A program made the position numbers and the translations under genes. From Neolewinella lacunae (GTDB taxonomy: Bacteria > Bacteroidota > Bacteroidia > Chitinophagales > Saprospiraceae): 64,000 nucleotides of DNA. Where the stretch lies: positions 8,663 to 72,662 of the forward strand of contig NZ_JACSIT010000142.1 of assembly GCF_014349155.1 (NCBI RefSeq), read 5' to 3'. Below the pieces are notes generated by a model, which was not told the origin of the DNA, searched no databases, and saw only the letters and a list, made by a program, of their open reading frames with translations. Of the stretch, positions 24,279 through 32,282 are shown piece by piece. Each line of letters begins with the position of its first letter. Position 1 is the stretch's first letter.

Positions 24279-25199
24279 ATGAAGACTTTTCGCTTTTCCA
24301 TCCTTCTTCCTTCGCTTTTGCTCCTGCTGACCTGCTTCGCCTGCGGCGGCGGCGCGGGAGAAGGCACCGACGCGACGGCGGCAACCGACACTACGGCAAT
24401 GACTCCAACTACCTTCGGGGGCCTGGCCCTCTACACCCTGCGGGATACCCTGGCGGCTGACCCCCGCGGCGTACTCAAGGCAGTGGCCGACCTGGGCTAC
24501 GCCTACGTGGAATCTGCGGGCTACCAGGACGGCAAATTCTACGGCATGAGCCCCACGGAATTCCGCGACTACCTCGCCGAGGTGGGCCTCAAACCCATCA
24601 GCTCGCACAACAGCGGCATCACCGTGGAAAATCTTGACTCCACGATCGCCCACGTCAAGGCCGCCGGCTTCGAGTACCTCGTCATCCCGGTCCCCCCGAT
24701 GGGCGCTTTCGCCTTCGACCCCGCCACGCGGACCCTGAGCATGAAGCAGGACATGGAAACGGTGATGAACAACATCAACATGATCGCCAAAAAGACGGCG
24801 GCGGCGGGCCTCAAGTGCCTCTACCACAACCACGATTTTGAGTTCAAGCCCGACGCCAATGGCGTGGTGCCGATGGATTACTTCATCGAAAACTCCAACC
24901 CCGACGAACTGAACTTCCAGCTCGACCTCTACTGGGTGGCAAAAGCCGGTGCGGACCCCCTCGACTACTTTGCCAAAGCTCCCGGCCGTTTCAAAGCCTG
25001 GCACGTAAAGGACATGGACGCCGAAGGCCGCTTCGCCCCCGTGGGTACTGGCAGCATCGACTTCAGCCGCATCCTGGCCCAGAAAGAGCAGTCGGGCATG
25101 GAATTCTACCTGGTGGAACAAGACATGACCTTCGACCAAAGCCCGATGGAGGCTATTGCCATCAGCCACGAAGGCCTCAAAAAAATCGGCTTTGAGTAG
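24279..25199 (+). CDS. Sugar phosphate isomerase/epimerase-like lipoprotein (TIM barrel)
   Basis: The 306-residue protein has a lipobox (LLLTCFACGGG) and a short Thr/Ala-rich linker. A xylose-isomerase-like TIM barrel follows: LALYTLRDTLAADPRGVLKA, GYAYVESAGY, KPISSHNSG, LVIPVPPMG, CLYHNHDFEF, LDLYWVAKAG, FKAWHVKDMD and the closing LVEQDM. The E, D, H and E residues that bind the metal in this superfamily are in their usual strand ends (ESAGY, YHNHDFEF, QLDLYW, HVKDMD). It probably acts on a keto-sugar or inositol-type substrate in the periplasm. No sugar operon surrounds it, and a strong terminator follows. Confidence 0.85.
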   Translation: MKTFRFSILLPSLLLLLTCFACGGGAGEGTDATAATDTTAMTPTTFGGLALYTLRDTLAADPRGVLKAVADLGYAYVESAGYQDGKFYGMSPTEFRDYLAEVGLKPISSHNSGITVENLDSTIAHVKAAGFEYLVIPVPPMGAFAFDPATRTLSMKQDMETVMNNINMIAKKTAAAGLKCLYHNHDFEFKPDANGVVPMDYFIENSNPDELNFQLDLYWVAKAGADPLDYFAKAPGRFKAWHVKDMDAEGRFAPVGTGSIDFSRILAQKEQSGMEFYLVEQDMTFDQSPMEAIAISHEGLKKIGFE

Positions 25200-25212
25200 A
25201 CGATAGCGCACC

Positions 25213-25230
25213 GGGCGCGGTCGCAGGTGC
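25213..25230 (+). repeat. GC-rich element copy contributing to a terminator
   Basis: GGGCGCGGTCGCAGGTGC, one substitution from consensus, ends with GGTGC that continues directly into the left arm of the terminator at 25227-25284. Confidence 0.8.
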
Positions 25231-25284
25231 CGGGGGAAGCGGAACGGCAAAGTCCGTCGTGATCTTCCCCCGGCACTTTTTTTT
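25227..25284 (+). terminator. Strong intrinsic terminator
   Basis: GTGCCGGGGGAAG (25227-25239) pairs perfectly with CTTCCCCCGGCAC (25264-25276), 13 base pairs, followed at once by eight T residues (25277-25284). The loop holds a small ACGG/CCGT sub-hairpin. It ends the isomerase-like gene transcript. Confidence 0.9.
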
Positions 25285-25379
25285 GCGGGAATGCGACCAA
25301 CTCCGCCCGCAAACCGACCAACTAAAGAACCAGCAGCGCTGCTTAAGCGTACTCCATTATCCAAGCGCCTCCATCTGCT

Positions 25380-26048
25380 ATGATTCCATTGACTATTCTC
25401 AGCGTCGTATTATTGGTTGCCGTCATGTTGCTTTTGCGCACCTGGTCGGCCAATCGCATGCCCGGCAAAAAGCAACGGGCGCGCGCCGTACGGGAGTTGA
25501 AAGAAGAGATGGACACCTGGACGGCCGAGCTCGTCCCCCTGAACAAAGAAGAGCTGGACCTTTTCAGCCTCGCTCAGGATAAGCAGGTGGTAAAAACCGG
25601 TGCGGGTGCTTCGGCCAAGGGCACCTTTACCACCATCTTCCACGAACCGGTAGTGAGCTACAGTTACCGCCGCTACCTCGGCAAACAGGTCAATGAACTC
25701 CTCTACGCCCGCACCGCCGAACACGATTATGTGTACTGGACGGAAAACGGCAAAACCACGCTGGAGATTGACGACCAGCCCGTAGGCTCCATCGATAAGG
25801 GCGTCTTACTCGGTGCGCGCACGGGCAAACCCCTGGCCCAGATTGCAGGTCAGGCGCGGGAAAACTACCTGCCCATCAGCGTCGGCAACCGCGAGGTGGG
25901 CTCCCTGACGGCAGGGAAAGCTTCCAAGGCCGACCCCCTGGGGCAACGGGCTTTCGAGTTTATCCCCAAAGACCTCAACGACAAAGAAGAGCAACTCCTG
26001 ATGAGCCTGGCTACACTGGAACTGGTGCGGCGCAGCTTGCCGGCTTAA
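25380..26048 (+). CDS. Hypothetical membrane-anchored protein
   Basis: The 222-residue product begins with one membrane helix (IPLTILSVVLLVAVMLLL) followed by a positively charged stretch, so the rest is probably cytoplasmic. The soluble part is beta-rich with YWTENGKTTLEIDDQPVGSI and ISVGNREVGSLTAGK, and ends in a helix, EEQLLMSLATLELVRRSL. It resembles Bacteroidota proteins of unknown function that hold a Tubby/scramblase-like sheet, but this is only an impression. It is followed 27 bases later by the sulfotransferase gene, which may share its transcript. Confidence 0.65.
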   Translation: MIPLTILSVVLLVAVMLLLRTWSANRMPGKKQRARAVRELKEEMDTWTAELVPLNKEELDLFSLAQDKQVVKTGAGASAKGTFTTIFHEPVVSYSYRRYLGKQVNELLYARTAEHDYVYWTENGKTTLEIDDQPVGSIDKGVLLGARTGKPLAQIAGQARENYLPISVGNREVGSLTAGKASKADPLGQRAFEFIPKDLNDKEEQLLMSLATLELVRRSLPA

Positions 26049-26075
26049 TGGTCTTTTAGCCCGACCACTTTCACT

Positions 26076-26765
26076 ATGCCCATTTTCATCTCCTCGCCCG
26101 TCCGCCGCTCGGGCACCACGCTCCTCCAGCGCCTCTGCTCCGCCACCGGCGAAGCCATCATCTTCGGCGAAACGGCCGCCAATGACCTGGCTCAGGCCGG
26201 GCAACTCTTTCAGTACAAACAACAGATGGCTCCGCACCACCAGCAGTGGCGCGACCAGATCCTGGAACGCGTGGTGGCGGGAGACGTCAACCACTGGATC
26301 CCCGATCTACTGCCCCGCACCGATACGTACCTGGACCTGCACGCAGGGGCACTAAAGGCCCTCTGTGCTGGCTTCGCAGCCGCCGCCCAGGAGTACGGCC
26401 GCCGCGAGTGGGGCGTGAAGTTTCCCGAATGGCATCCGGCAAGCCTCGTCTTCTGGCAACACTTCCTCCCCGACGCCAAAGTAATGTACGTGGTGCGCGA
26501 CTACGAGGAATGCCTCGCCTCCGCCCGCAAGCTGGACATGATCCAAACGGACCAAGACCAGGCCCTGTTCCACCACAACTACCATCAGCACCTGGCCCTG
26601 GCCCGGCAGCACCTGTTGCCCGAGCGCACCTACTTCCTCGATTACGCAGCCCTTTGTGACGCACGCGCGCCGGAGGAACTTCGCAAAATCGCCGCCTTCC
26701 TGGGGCTGGGGGAATTGCCCGAATCCGTGCTGGCCGTCCGGGTAGGGGATTATCCTAGTTCATAG
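26076..26765 (+). CDS. Sulfotransferase-family protein, possibly C-terminally shortened
   Basis: The 229-residue protein starts with PIFISSPVRRSGTTLLQRL, the PAPS 5'-phosphosulfate-binding loop of sulfotransferases. The 3'-phosphate-binding motif is in VMYVVRDYEECLASARKLDM. The product would transfer sulfate from PAPS to a carbohydrate, lipid or other hydroxyl group. Family members are often 250-320 residues. Here the last codons (DYPSS) and the stop at 26763-26765 come from the AGTTCAT repeat tract, so the original 3' end may have been replaced by repeat sequence. Substrate is unknown. Confidence 0.8.
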   Translation: MPIFISSPVRRSGTTLLQRLCSATGEAIIFGETAANDLAQAGQLFQYKQQMAPHHQQWRDQILERVVAGDVNHWIPDLLPRTDTYLDLHAGALKALCAGFAAAAQEYGRREWGVKFPEWHPASLVFWQHFLPDAKVMYVVRDYEECLASARKLDMIQTDQDQALFHHNYHQHLALARQHLLPERTYFLDYAALCDARAPEELRKIAAFLGLGELPESVLAVRVGDYPSS

Positions 26766-26826
26766 TCTAGTAGTTCATAGTCTAGTAGTCGGTGGTTTAC
26801 TAATGAACTATGAACTATGAACTACT
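26756..26826. repeat. Heptamer hairpin embedding the sulfotransferase stop codon
   Basis: AGTAGTTCATAGT (26769-26781) pairs perfectly with ACTATGAACTACT (26814-26826). The preceding TAGTTCATAGT provides the stop codon of the upstream gene. Confidence 0.8.
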
Positions 26827-26843
26827 CCCCCCGCCCAACGGCA

Positions 26844-26873
26844 AAGAGCCCCCGGCCGCAGCCAGGAGCTCTT
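26844..26873 (-). terminator. Possible terminator hairpin for icd
   Basis: AAGAGC (26844-26849) and GCTCTT (26868-26873) bracket a GC-rich loop, downstream of the icd stop codon on the minus strand. The stem is short, so this is tentative. Confidence 0.4.
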
Positions 26874-26935
26874 CTAATTACTGCTTGTAAACCAGCTCAG
26901 GTTCGGGCAGCACTTTCCTTGCGGGGGCAAGTGGA

Positions 26936-28165
26936 TTACATGTTAGCGATGATTTCGTCGCCAAATTCGCTGCACTTCAGCAGGGTGGCACCTTCCATGA
27001 GGCGTTCGAAATCGTAGGTGACCCGTTTTTTGGCGATGGCACCGTTGAGGCCTTTGATGATGAGGTCGGCGGCTTTCGTCCAGCCCAGGTAGCGGAACAT
27101 CATTTCGCCGGAGAGGATGACGGAGCTGGGGTTCACTTTATCCTGGCCGGCGTACTTGGGGGCGGTGCCGTGGGTGGCCTCGAAGATGGAGACCCCGGTG
27201 CTGTAGTTGATGTTGGCGCCGGGAGCGATGCCAATGCCACCAACCTGGGCGGCGAGGGCGTCGGAGATGTAGTCGCCGTTGAGGTTCAGAGTGGCAATGA
27301 CGCTGTACTCCTTCGGGCGGAGGATGATCTGCTGGAGCATGGCGTCGGCGATGACGTCTTTAACGATGATCTGCTTACCCGCTTCGGTGGTGATGACGTG
27401 CCAGGGGCCGCCGTCGAGCTCTTCTCCACCAAACTCCTGGGCCGCACACTCGTAGCCCCAGTCGCGGAAGGCGCCTTCGGTGTACTTCATGATATTGCCC
27501 TTGTGTACGATGGTTACGCTGTCTTTGTCGTTATCAATGGCGTACTGGATGGCCGCACGAACCAGGCGGTGGGTACCTTCCTGGCTAACGGGCTTAATGC
27601 CGATGCCGGTGGTTTCGGGGAAGCGGACTTTGGCGTAGCGATCGGGGTAATTCTCCTTGAGCCAGTCCAGAAAGGCGGCATTTTCGGGGGTACCTTCGGC
27701 GAATTCAATGCCGGCGTAGATGTCCTCGGTATTCTCCCGGAAGATGATCATGTCCACTTCCTCGGGGTGTTTCACGGGGCTGGGGACGCCATCGAAGTAC
27801 TGCACCGGGCGTACGCAGGCGTAGAGGTCGAGCTGCTGCCGCAGGGCGACGTTGAGGGAGCGGATACCACCGCCAACGGGGGTCGTCAGGGGCCCTTTGA
27901 TGGCCACGAGGTATTCCTCGATGGCGTCGAGGGTGGCCTGGGGGAGCCATTCTCCGGTCGTGTCCATGGCCTTCTGCCCCGCCAGCACTTCCTTCCAGAC
28001 GATGGATTTTTCTCCGTTGTAGGCCTTTGCAACGGCTGCTTCGAGCACCCGGCTGGCGGCCGCCCAGATGTCGGGGCCAATACCGTCGCCTTCAATGAAG
28101 GGCAGGATGGGGTCGTTAGGAACTTGAAGTTTGCCGTTCGCAATGCTTATTTTGGATCCACTCAT
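26936..28165 (-). CDS. icd: Isocitrate dehydrogenase (NADP+)
   Basis: The 409-residue protein matches bacterial Icd in length and motifs: [13 protein letters not shown] near the N-terminus, [20 protein letters not shown] with the phosphorylatable/substrate-binding Ser, [31 protein letters not shown] and a C-terminal NADP-site region with [20 protein letters not shown]. It oxidatively decarboxylates isocitrate to 2-oxoglutarate in the TCA cycle. It is monocistronic: a good Bacteroidota promoter sits at 28222-28251 and no same-strand gene follows closely. It is probably active and housekeeping. Confidence 0.96.
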   Translation of the reverse strand: MSGSKISIANGKLQVPNDPILPFIEGDGIGPDIWAAASRVLEAAVAKAYNGEKSIVWKEVLAGQKAMDTTGEWLPQATLDAIEEYLVAIKGPLTTPVGGGIRSLNVALRQQLDLYACVRPVQYFDGVPSPVKHPEEVDMIIFRENTEDIYAGIEFAEGTPENAAFLDWLKENYPDRYAKVRFPETTGIGIKPVSQEGTHRLVRAAIQYAIDNDKDSVTIVHKGNIMKYTEGAFRDWGYECAAQEFGGEELDGGPWHVITTEAGKQIIVKDVIADAMLQQIILRPKEYSVIATLNLNGDYISDALAAQVGGIGIAPGANINYSTGVSIFEATHGTAPKYAGQDKVNPSSVILSGEMMFRYLGWTKAADLIIKGLNGAIAKKRVTYDFERLMEGATLLKCSEFGDEIIANM

Positions 28166-28215
28166 GGCTGGTGCCTGATTTTGTTGATGATGAGAAGGGC
28201 GCTGGGCCCGGTAAA

Positions 28216-28251
28216 GGCGGGCAAAAATAACAAAATTTGCCCGCCCGACAA
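28216..28251 (-). promoter_or_regulatory. icd promoter embedded in a perfect hairpin
   Basis: On the minus strand TTG (28249-28251), a 19-base spacer and TATTTTTG (28222-28229) match the Bacteroidota consensus. The -7 box lies within a perfect 10-base inverted repeat, GGCGGGCAAA (28216-28225) with TTTGCCCGCC (28236-28245), which could act as operator. Transcription would start near 28215, 50 bases before the ATG. The rest of the gap to 28639 shows nothing convincing. Confidence 0.65.
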
Positions 28252-28639
28252 GTGGGACAAGCTCCCAGCGGAGGGGAAAGGTAAGATTTGGACTACTTTC
28301 TCCTTTTCAGCCCGCCACAATCTTCCCAATACCTTTCTGGTGGGCAAAAGGACAAGTCCGTTCCGCCACCAGCGAAGCAGCGCTTCGGGGCATTTTTGCG
28401 TTTCGATACCCCGCCCCCCCGGTGCGTTTAAACCCAAAACTATTGCAAATTCGGCTGCTTTCCTCCCCGGTGGACCATTCGGGCGCTGCATCCAACTACT
28501 GTCCCCCTTCCAACGGACAATTTCTTTGCGATTGCCGTGGTTACCTACCCGGTAGCGCCCGCAAGGATTGTCCGGGTTTTATCCAGGCCTGCCATCCTTT
28601 TCGCAGGCCACTGAAGTTTCTATCCCCCCGAACCTCGCC

Positions 28640-29680
28640 ATGAAAATCATTAACGTTGCCGCCTGGCTGATTACCATTGGCTTGTTGCTGACCCTCATCG
28701 TGGTAGGCAAAAATTTTCTGGTACCCATCTTTATGGCCTTGGTGGTCTGGTATCTAGTCAATGCCCTCAACGACCAGTTCCGGAAAATCCCCCTCTTCGG
28801 CAAGCACCTGCCCAATGCCTTTACCCTGGGCATGTCTTTGCTCTTCATCGGCCTTGCCCTTTGGGCGCTGGGGGATACCATCGTGGTTACCATCCAGGGT
28901 TTTGTGGTCGATAGCCAAAAGTACATCCCCCGGATCGACGCCCAGATTGCCCGCGTTTACGCCACCTTCCGCCCCGACGGCATCCCGCCCACGATTGATG
29001 GCCTTCGCCTCGACGAACAGTTGTGGACTTACTCGGCGGCGCTCCTAAACGGACTGACGAACTTCGCCAAAAGCCTGCTGCTGGTCTTGCTCTATGCCCT
29101 GTTTTTCCTCATTGAGCAGCAAGCTTTTGGCAAAAAGATGAGCGCATTGGGCCTCGACCTCCGCGAATCCAACCGCCTTTCCCACACGTTGCAAGAGATC
29201 AACACCGCCATGCGCACCTACCTGGGGGTAAAGACTTTTACCAGCATCCTCACGGCGGTGCTCAGCTGGATTGTTTTTTTCTTCGTTGGAGTGGATTACG
29301 CCATCTTCTGGGCCTTCCTCATTTTCTTGTTTAACTATATCCCGACCGTAGGGTCCATCACCGCAACCCTCCTGCCCGGCTTATTAGCGCTTGTGCAGTT
29401 TGACACCCTGACGCCTTTCCTGGTCATCGTCATTGGCGTATCGGCCATTCAGGTACTGGTAGGCAATATCCTTGAACCCCGTTTGATGGGGGATATTCTC
29501 AACATCAGTCCGCTCGTAGTCGTGATTTCCCTCATCCTCTGGTCCATTCTCTGGGGCATTGTGGGGATGTTGCTCAGCGTGCCGATCACGGTGGCCATCA
29601 TCATCGTCTGCGCCCAGTTCCCCGCTACGCGCAGCGTCGCCATTTTACTGAGCAGGGATGGGGATGTGAAGCGGGATTAG
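28640..29680 (+). CDS. AI-2E family transporter (PerM/TqsA-like)
   Basis: With the ATG at 28640 the product is 346 residues with the family layout. Two N-terminal helix pairs (FLVPIFMALVVWYLVNAL, AFTLGMSLLFIGLALWALGD) are followed by a periplasmic helical segment and then a C-terminal block containing LFNYIPTVGSITATLLPGL and ILEPRLMGDILNISPLVVVI, the most conserved family motifs. Members export autoinducer-2 or act as Na+/H+ or other antiporters, so the substrate is open. The stop is followed by a 160-base heptamer repeat. Confidence 0.88.
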   Translation: MKIINVAAWLITIGLLLTLIVVGKNFLVPIFMALVVWYLVNALNDQFRKIPLFGKHLPNAFTLGMSLLFIGLALWALGDTIVVTIQGFVVDSQKYIPRIDAQIARVYATFRPDGIPPTIDGLRLDEQLWTYSAALLNGLTNFAKSLLLVLLYALFFLIEQQAFGKKMSALGLDLRESNRLSHTLQEINTAMRTYLGVKTFTSILTAVLSWIVFFFVGVDYAIFWAFLIFLFNYIPTVGSITATLLPGLLALVQFDTLTPFLVIVIGVSAIQVLVGNILEPRLMGDILNISPLVVVISLILWSILWGIVGMLLSVPITVAIIIVCAQFPATRSVAILLSRDGDVKRD

Positions 29681-29683
29681 TGC

Positions 29684-29846
29684 TGTAGTTCAGTAGTGTT
29701 GTAGTTCAGTAGTTCAGTAGTTCAATAGTATTGTAGTTCAGTAGTTCAGTAGTTCAGTAGTTCAGTAGTATTGTAGTTTAGTGGTGTAGTAGTTTGCTGG
29801 TAACGTATGAACTATGAACTATGAACTATGAACTATGAACTATGAA
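29684..29846. repeat. Longest heptamer repeat tract (AGTTCAG / ATGAACT)
   Basis: Plus-sense AGTTCAG units with GTAGT spacers (29684-29785) are followed by five tandem ATGAACT units (29807-29843), able to fold as alternative hairpins. It fills the gap between convergent genes and may act as a bidirectional terminator. Confidence 0.75.
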
Positions 29847-29851
29847 CCAAC

Positions 29852-30451
29852 CTACTCCGGCATCGGCCAACCATAGTGTTGCCAATCGGCCAGGTAATCC
29901 ACGTCAGAAAGGGGGGGGAGCTGTTTTACGCTCAGGCCTGCGGCGGCGGCCCTGGCGAGGGTGGTGGGTAAGACCTCGGTAGTGCTCCAGGCCATGTTTT
30001 TGAACAATTCCGGAGCGGGTTGCCGCAAGCCCAGTAGGGTATAGCCGCCGTCCAGGGCTGGCCCGATGACGAGGTCGTGGTCTTGCAAGGCGGCGAAAGC
30101 CGTTTCGAGGTAGGCCGTGGTGATGCCGGGGCAATCGCTGCCGATGATGATGGCCCGGTGGTGGCCGGCGGCGAAGACTTCTGCGAAGGCGTTTTCCATG
30201 CGTTCTCCCAGGCCAGGACCGTGCTGGAGGCGCTTGTGAAAATCGGTTTCGGGCCATTTGTCGCCCACGGTGATTTCGCTGGAATAGTAGAGGTAGCGTT
30301 CGGCGTTGGCCAGGCCCAGGGCTTGCTGCCGCGTCCAGTCGGTCAGAACGTGGTACATTTTCAGGGCCATTTCATTGCCTACTTCGGCGGCCAGGCGGGT
30401 CTTCGTTTGGCCTGGAATGGGGTTTTTGATGAACAGAATCAGGGCGGGCAT
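29852..30451 (-). CDS. TIGR04282/DUF2064-type glycosyltransferase-like protein
   Basis: From the ATG at 30451 (MPALILFIKNPIPGQTKTRL) the product is 199 residues, typical for this nucleotide-sugar-transferase-fold family. Motifs are KTRLA near the N-terminus, IIIGSDCPGITTAYLETAF, and DLVIGPALDGGYTLLGL. Some database models call it an arsenosugar biosynthesis glycosyltransferase, a label drawn from one context. No ars genes are present here, so I would keep the function general. The frame upstream of the ATG is read-through, and a GC-rich element at 30558 separates it from the next gene. Confidence 0.8.
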   Translation of the reverse strand: MPALILFIKNPIPGQTKTRLAAEVGNEMALKMYHVLTDWTRQQALGLANAERYLYYSSEITVGDKWPETDFHKRLQHGPGLGERMENAFAEVFAAGHHRAIIIGSDCPGITTAYLETAFAALQDHDLVIGPALDGGYTLLGLRQPAPELFKNMAWSTTEVLPTTLARAAAAGLSVKQLPPLSDVDYLADWQHYGWPMPE

Positions 30452-30557
30452 ACGGCAGGAGGGGCTTGAGTGCCTGCAAGGTACGCTGTGGCGGGGAGTA
30501 TCGGTTTCCGGCGGGAGCTGGCGCTGGGGCGTCCCCCCGCTCCTTGTCCGCGAGCGT

Positions 30558-30575
30558 GCACCTGCGACCGCGCCC
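30558..30575 (-). repeat. GC-rich element copy next to a stop codon
   Basis: GCACCTGCGACCGCGCCC is one base from consensus. It lies one base beyond the stop codon of the glycosyltransferase gene ending at 30577. Confidence 0.8.
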
Positions 30576-30576
30576 G

Positions 30577-31491
30577 CTACGTGCCGTGCTCCCGGCTGGT
30601 GAGTTGTTGCCACCAGCGGAGTTTGAGCAGATCGAGGGCATAGAGGCCAGGCCGGGTGGTATGCGTGAGGTAGTGCCGCAGCCCCGCTTCGGGGCAGTGG
30701 GCCAGCAGGCGGGTGAGGCGGGGGTAGCGGTCGGCGAAATCGGTCAGGCGCGTACGCAGGCGAAAGTCCCGGAGGCCTTCGGGATGCAGCGTTTGGTTGC
30801 GCAGGCGGTGGAGGTTGGCCAGGGCCTCCTGCTGTTTGCTGAGAAAAACCGCTGCTGGCTCCAGGCCCAGGTGAACGACGGGGTTGGGCACCGCCAGCAG
30901 GGGCAGGCCGTGGCGTTGGAGTTGCTGGCCCCAGAGGGTGTCTTCGTGGCCGTAGCCGCTGAAATCCTCCGGAAAAGGGTAAGCCAGCAACAGGTCGCGG
31001 CTGGCCAGAAAATTGTTGGAGTGGAAATTTTGCCAGTCGGTCGGGTCAACGCGGCTTTCCCGCCGGGTGCCGTACCACCAGTGCAGGTGCAAGCGAAAAT
31101 CCTGCGGCGGCCCGGGCGCGTAGCGGCGGCCACCTACCACAACGAGACGGTCCTGGTCATGAAGTGGTACAGCGTGGATTTTCTGCAGGTAGTTGGCCAG
31201 GAAGCGGGGCGGCAGGCCAGCGTCGGCATCCAACAGCAAAACGTAGGGGTTTTTGGCGTCCTGTACCAGACGGTTGCGAATGGCGGCGCGGCCGAGGTTT
31301 TCGGTCAGCTCCCGGTAGCGGAGGGCGGTATTTTCCCGGAGGATGTCTTTGCCCCAGTCGCCGTCGTCCGGGCTGGCATCGTCGTACACCAGCAATTCAA
31401 TGCCCGCCGCTAACGCGTTGGCCTCGCGCAGCAGGGCTTCCACCAGTGGGCGAACGTCGTAGCGGTAAACCGGCAGGCAAACGGAGATCAT
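30577..31491 (-). CDS. Family 2 glycosyltransferase
   Basis: The ATG at 31491 gives MISVCLPVYRYDVRPLVEAL, the normal GT2 N-terminus, and a 304-residue product. GT-A motifs are LLVYDDASPDD, GRAAIRNRLVQDA, the DxD-like LLLDADAGLPP, and FSGYGHEDTLWGQQL in place of the usual ED acid/base motif. It probably adds a sugar to a surface glycan or lipid. The start overlaps the stop of the upstream gene (ATGA), implying an operon with the zincin-like gene at 31488-32144. There are no membrane helices. Confidence 0.88.
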   Translation of the reverse strand: MISVCLPVYRYDVRPLVEALLREANALAAGIELLVYDDASPDDGDWGKDILRENTALRYRELTENLGRAAIRNRLVQDAKNPYVLLLDADAGLPPRFLANYLQKIHAVPLHDQDRLVVVGGRRYAPGPPQDFRLHLHWWYGTRRESRVDPTDWQNFHSNNFLASRDLLLAYPFPEDFSGYGHEDTLWGQQLQRHGLPLLAVPNPVVHLGLEPAAVFLSKQQEALANLHRLRNQTLHPEGLRDFRLRTRLTDFADRYPRLTRLLAHCPEAGLRHYLTHTTRPGLYALDLLKLRWWQQLTSREHGT

Positions 31492-32144
31492 CCCCCAAAG
31501 GTAGGGTGTGGAGCGGCAGCCAGCACCTCCCGCAGGAAGGGGTAATAGTAGGGCAGCACCTCCGGCCCCCGCCCGGGCACCCACTGGGCGGGGTAACCGC
31601 TGGCCAGGCGGAAGGCGTCTTCGATCAGGTCGGCCTGCTGTTCGTAGTTGAAACTTTCCAGGCCTGCCGCCCGCCGCAAAGGTTCCAGGCCACCGTAATT
31701 GTAGCCCATGGCCGAACGCTGCGCCGCCAAGGCCCGGGGGATGTACGCTGCACCCCGGTGAGTGTATTGCCAGACGTGTACCATCTCGTGCACCAGGGTA
31801 GGATCCGCCATCGGGCCCCAACTGTTGATGGTGAAAAAACTGACGTAGCAAAAATTCCCCCAGCGCGGCCCCACCCAGGCGTGCTCGTCAATGCGCACCA
31901 GGTCGTAAGGAACGGCATCCCCGAAAAACGGACGGAGCCGGGCAATTTCCCCCGTCGTCAGCGGGCGGATACGCCAGCCCAGGGTGTTGGTGCTGGCTTC
32001 CCACAGGTCGAAAAAGCCCAGCAGATCAAGGAGGGCAAAGAGCCACTCCCGCCGCCGCCCACCCGCCCAGGCCGCCCGCAGGCGACGGCGGCGCAGCGGT
32101 GCAAAGCGGTAAACGAGCTGGAGGCGACGGAAAAAGTACGGCAA
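31488..32144 (-). CDS. Zincin-like protein with HEMVHVWQ motif
   Basis: The 218-residue protein is very rich in Arg and Trp at the N-terminus. It contains TLVHEMVHVWQYTHRG (~residues 115-130), an HExxH motif, with a downstream Glu/Asp-bearing helix (FNYEQQADLIEDAF) that could supply the third ligand. This resembles the HExxHxxQ core seen in DUF4157-like proteins, although overall similarity is unclear. The only in-frame start at the N-terminus is TTG (32144). It is translationally coupled (ATGA) to the following GT2 gene. A catalytic role is possible but unproven. Confidence 0.65.
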   Translation of the reverse strand: MPYFFRRLQLVYRFAPLRRRRLRAAWAGGRRREWLFALLDLLGFFDLWEASTNTLGWRIRPLTTGEIARLRPFFGDAVPYDLVRIDEHAWVGPRWGNFCYVSFFTINSWGPMADPTLVHEMVHVWQYTHRGAAYIPRALAAQRSAMGYNYGGLEPLRRAAGLESFNYEQQADLIEDAFRLASGYPAQWVPGRGPEVLPYYYPFLREVLAAAPHPTFGG

Positions 32145-32282
32145 GAAGTGGTGTGCTTGGCCCTTGTAAACCGGTAGCCCGGCTCCAGGGTTTTGGGGCG
32201 TGCGGAGCTCCGCAGAATCGTAGGCTGGCGGGGTGGTTCAGAGCAGCCGCCCTACCTTAGCATTTCTCAAAACCGATTCCCC

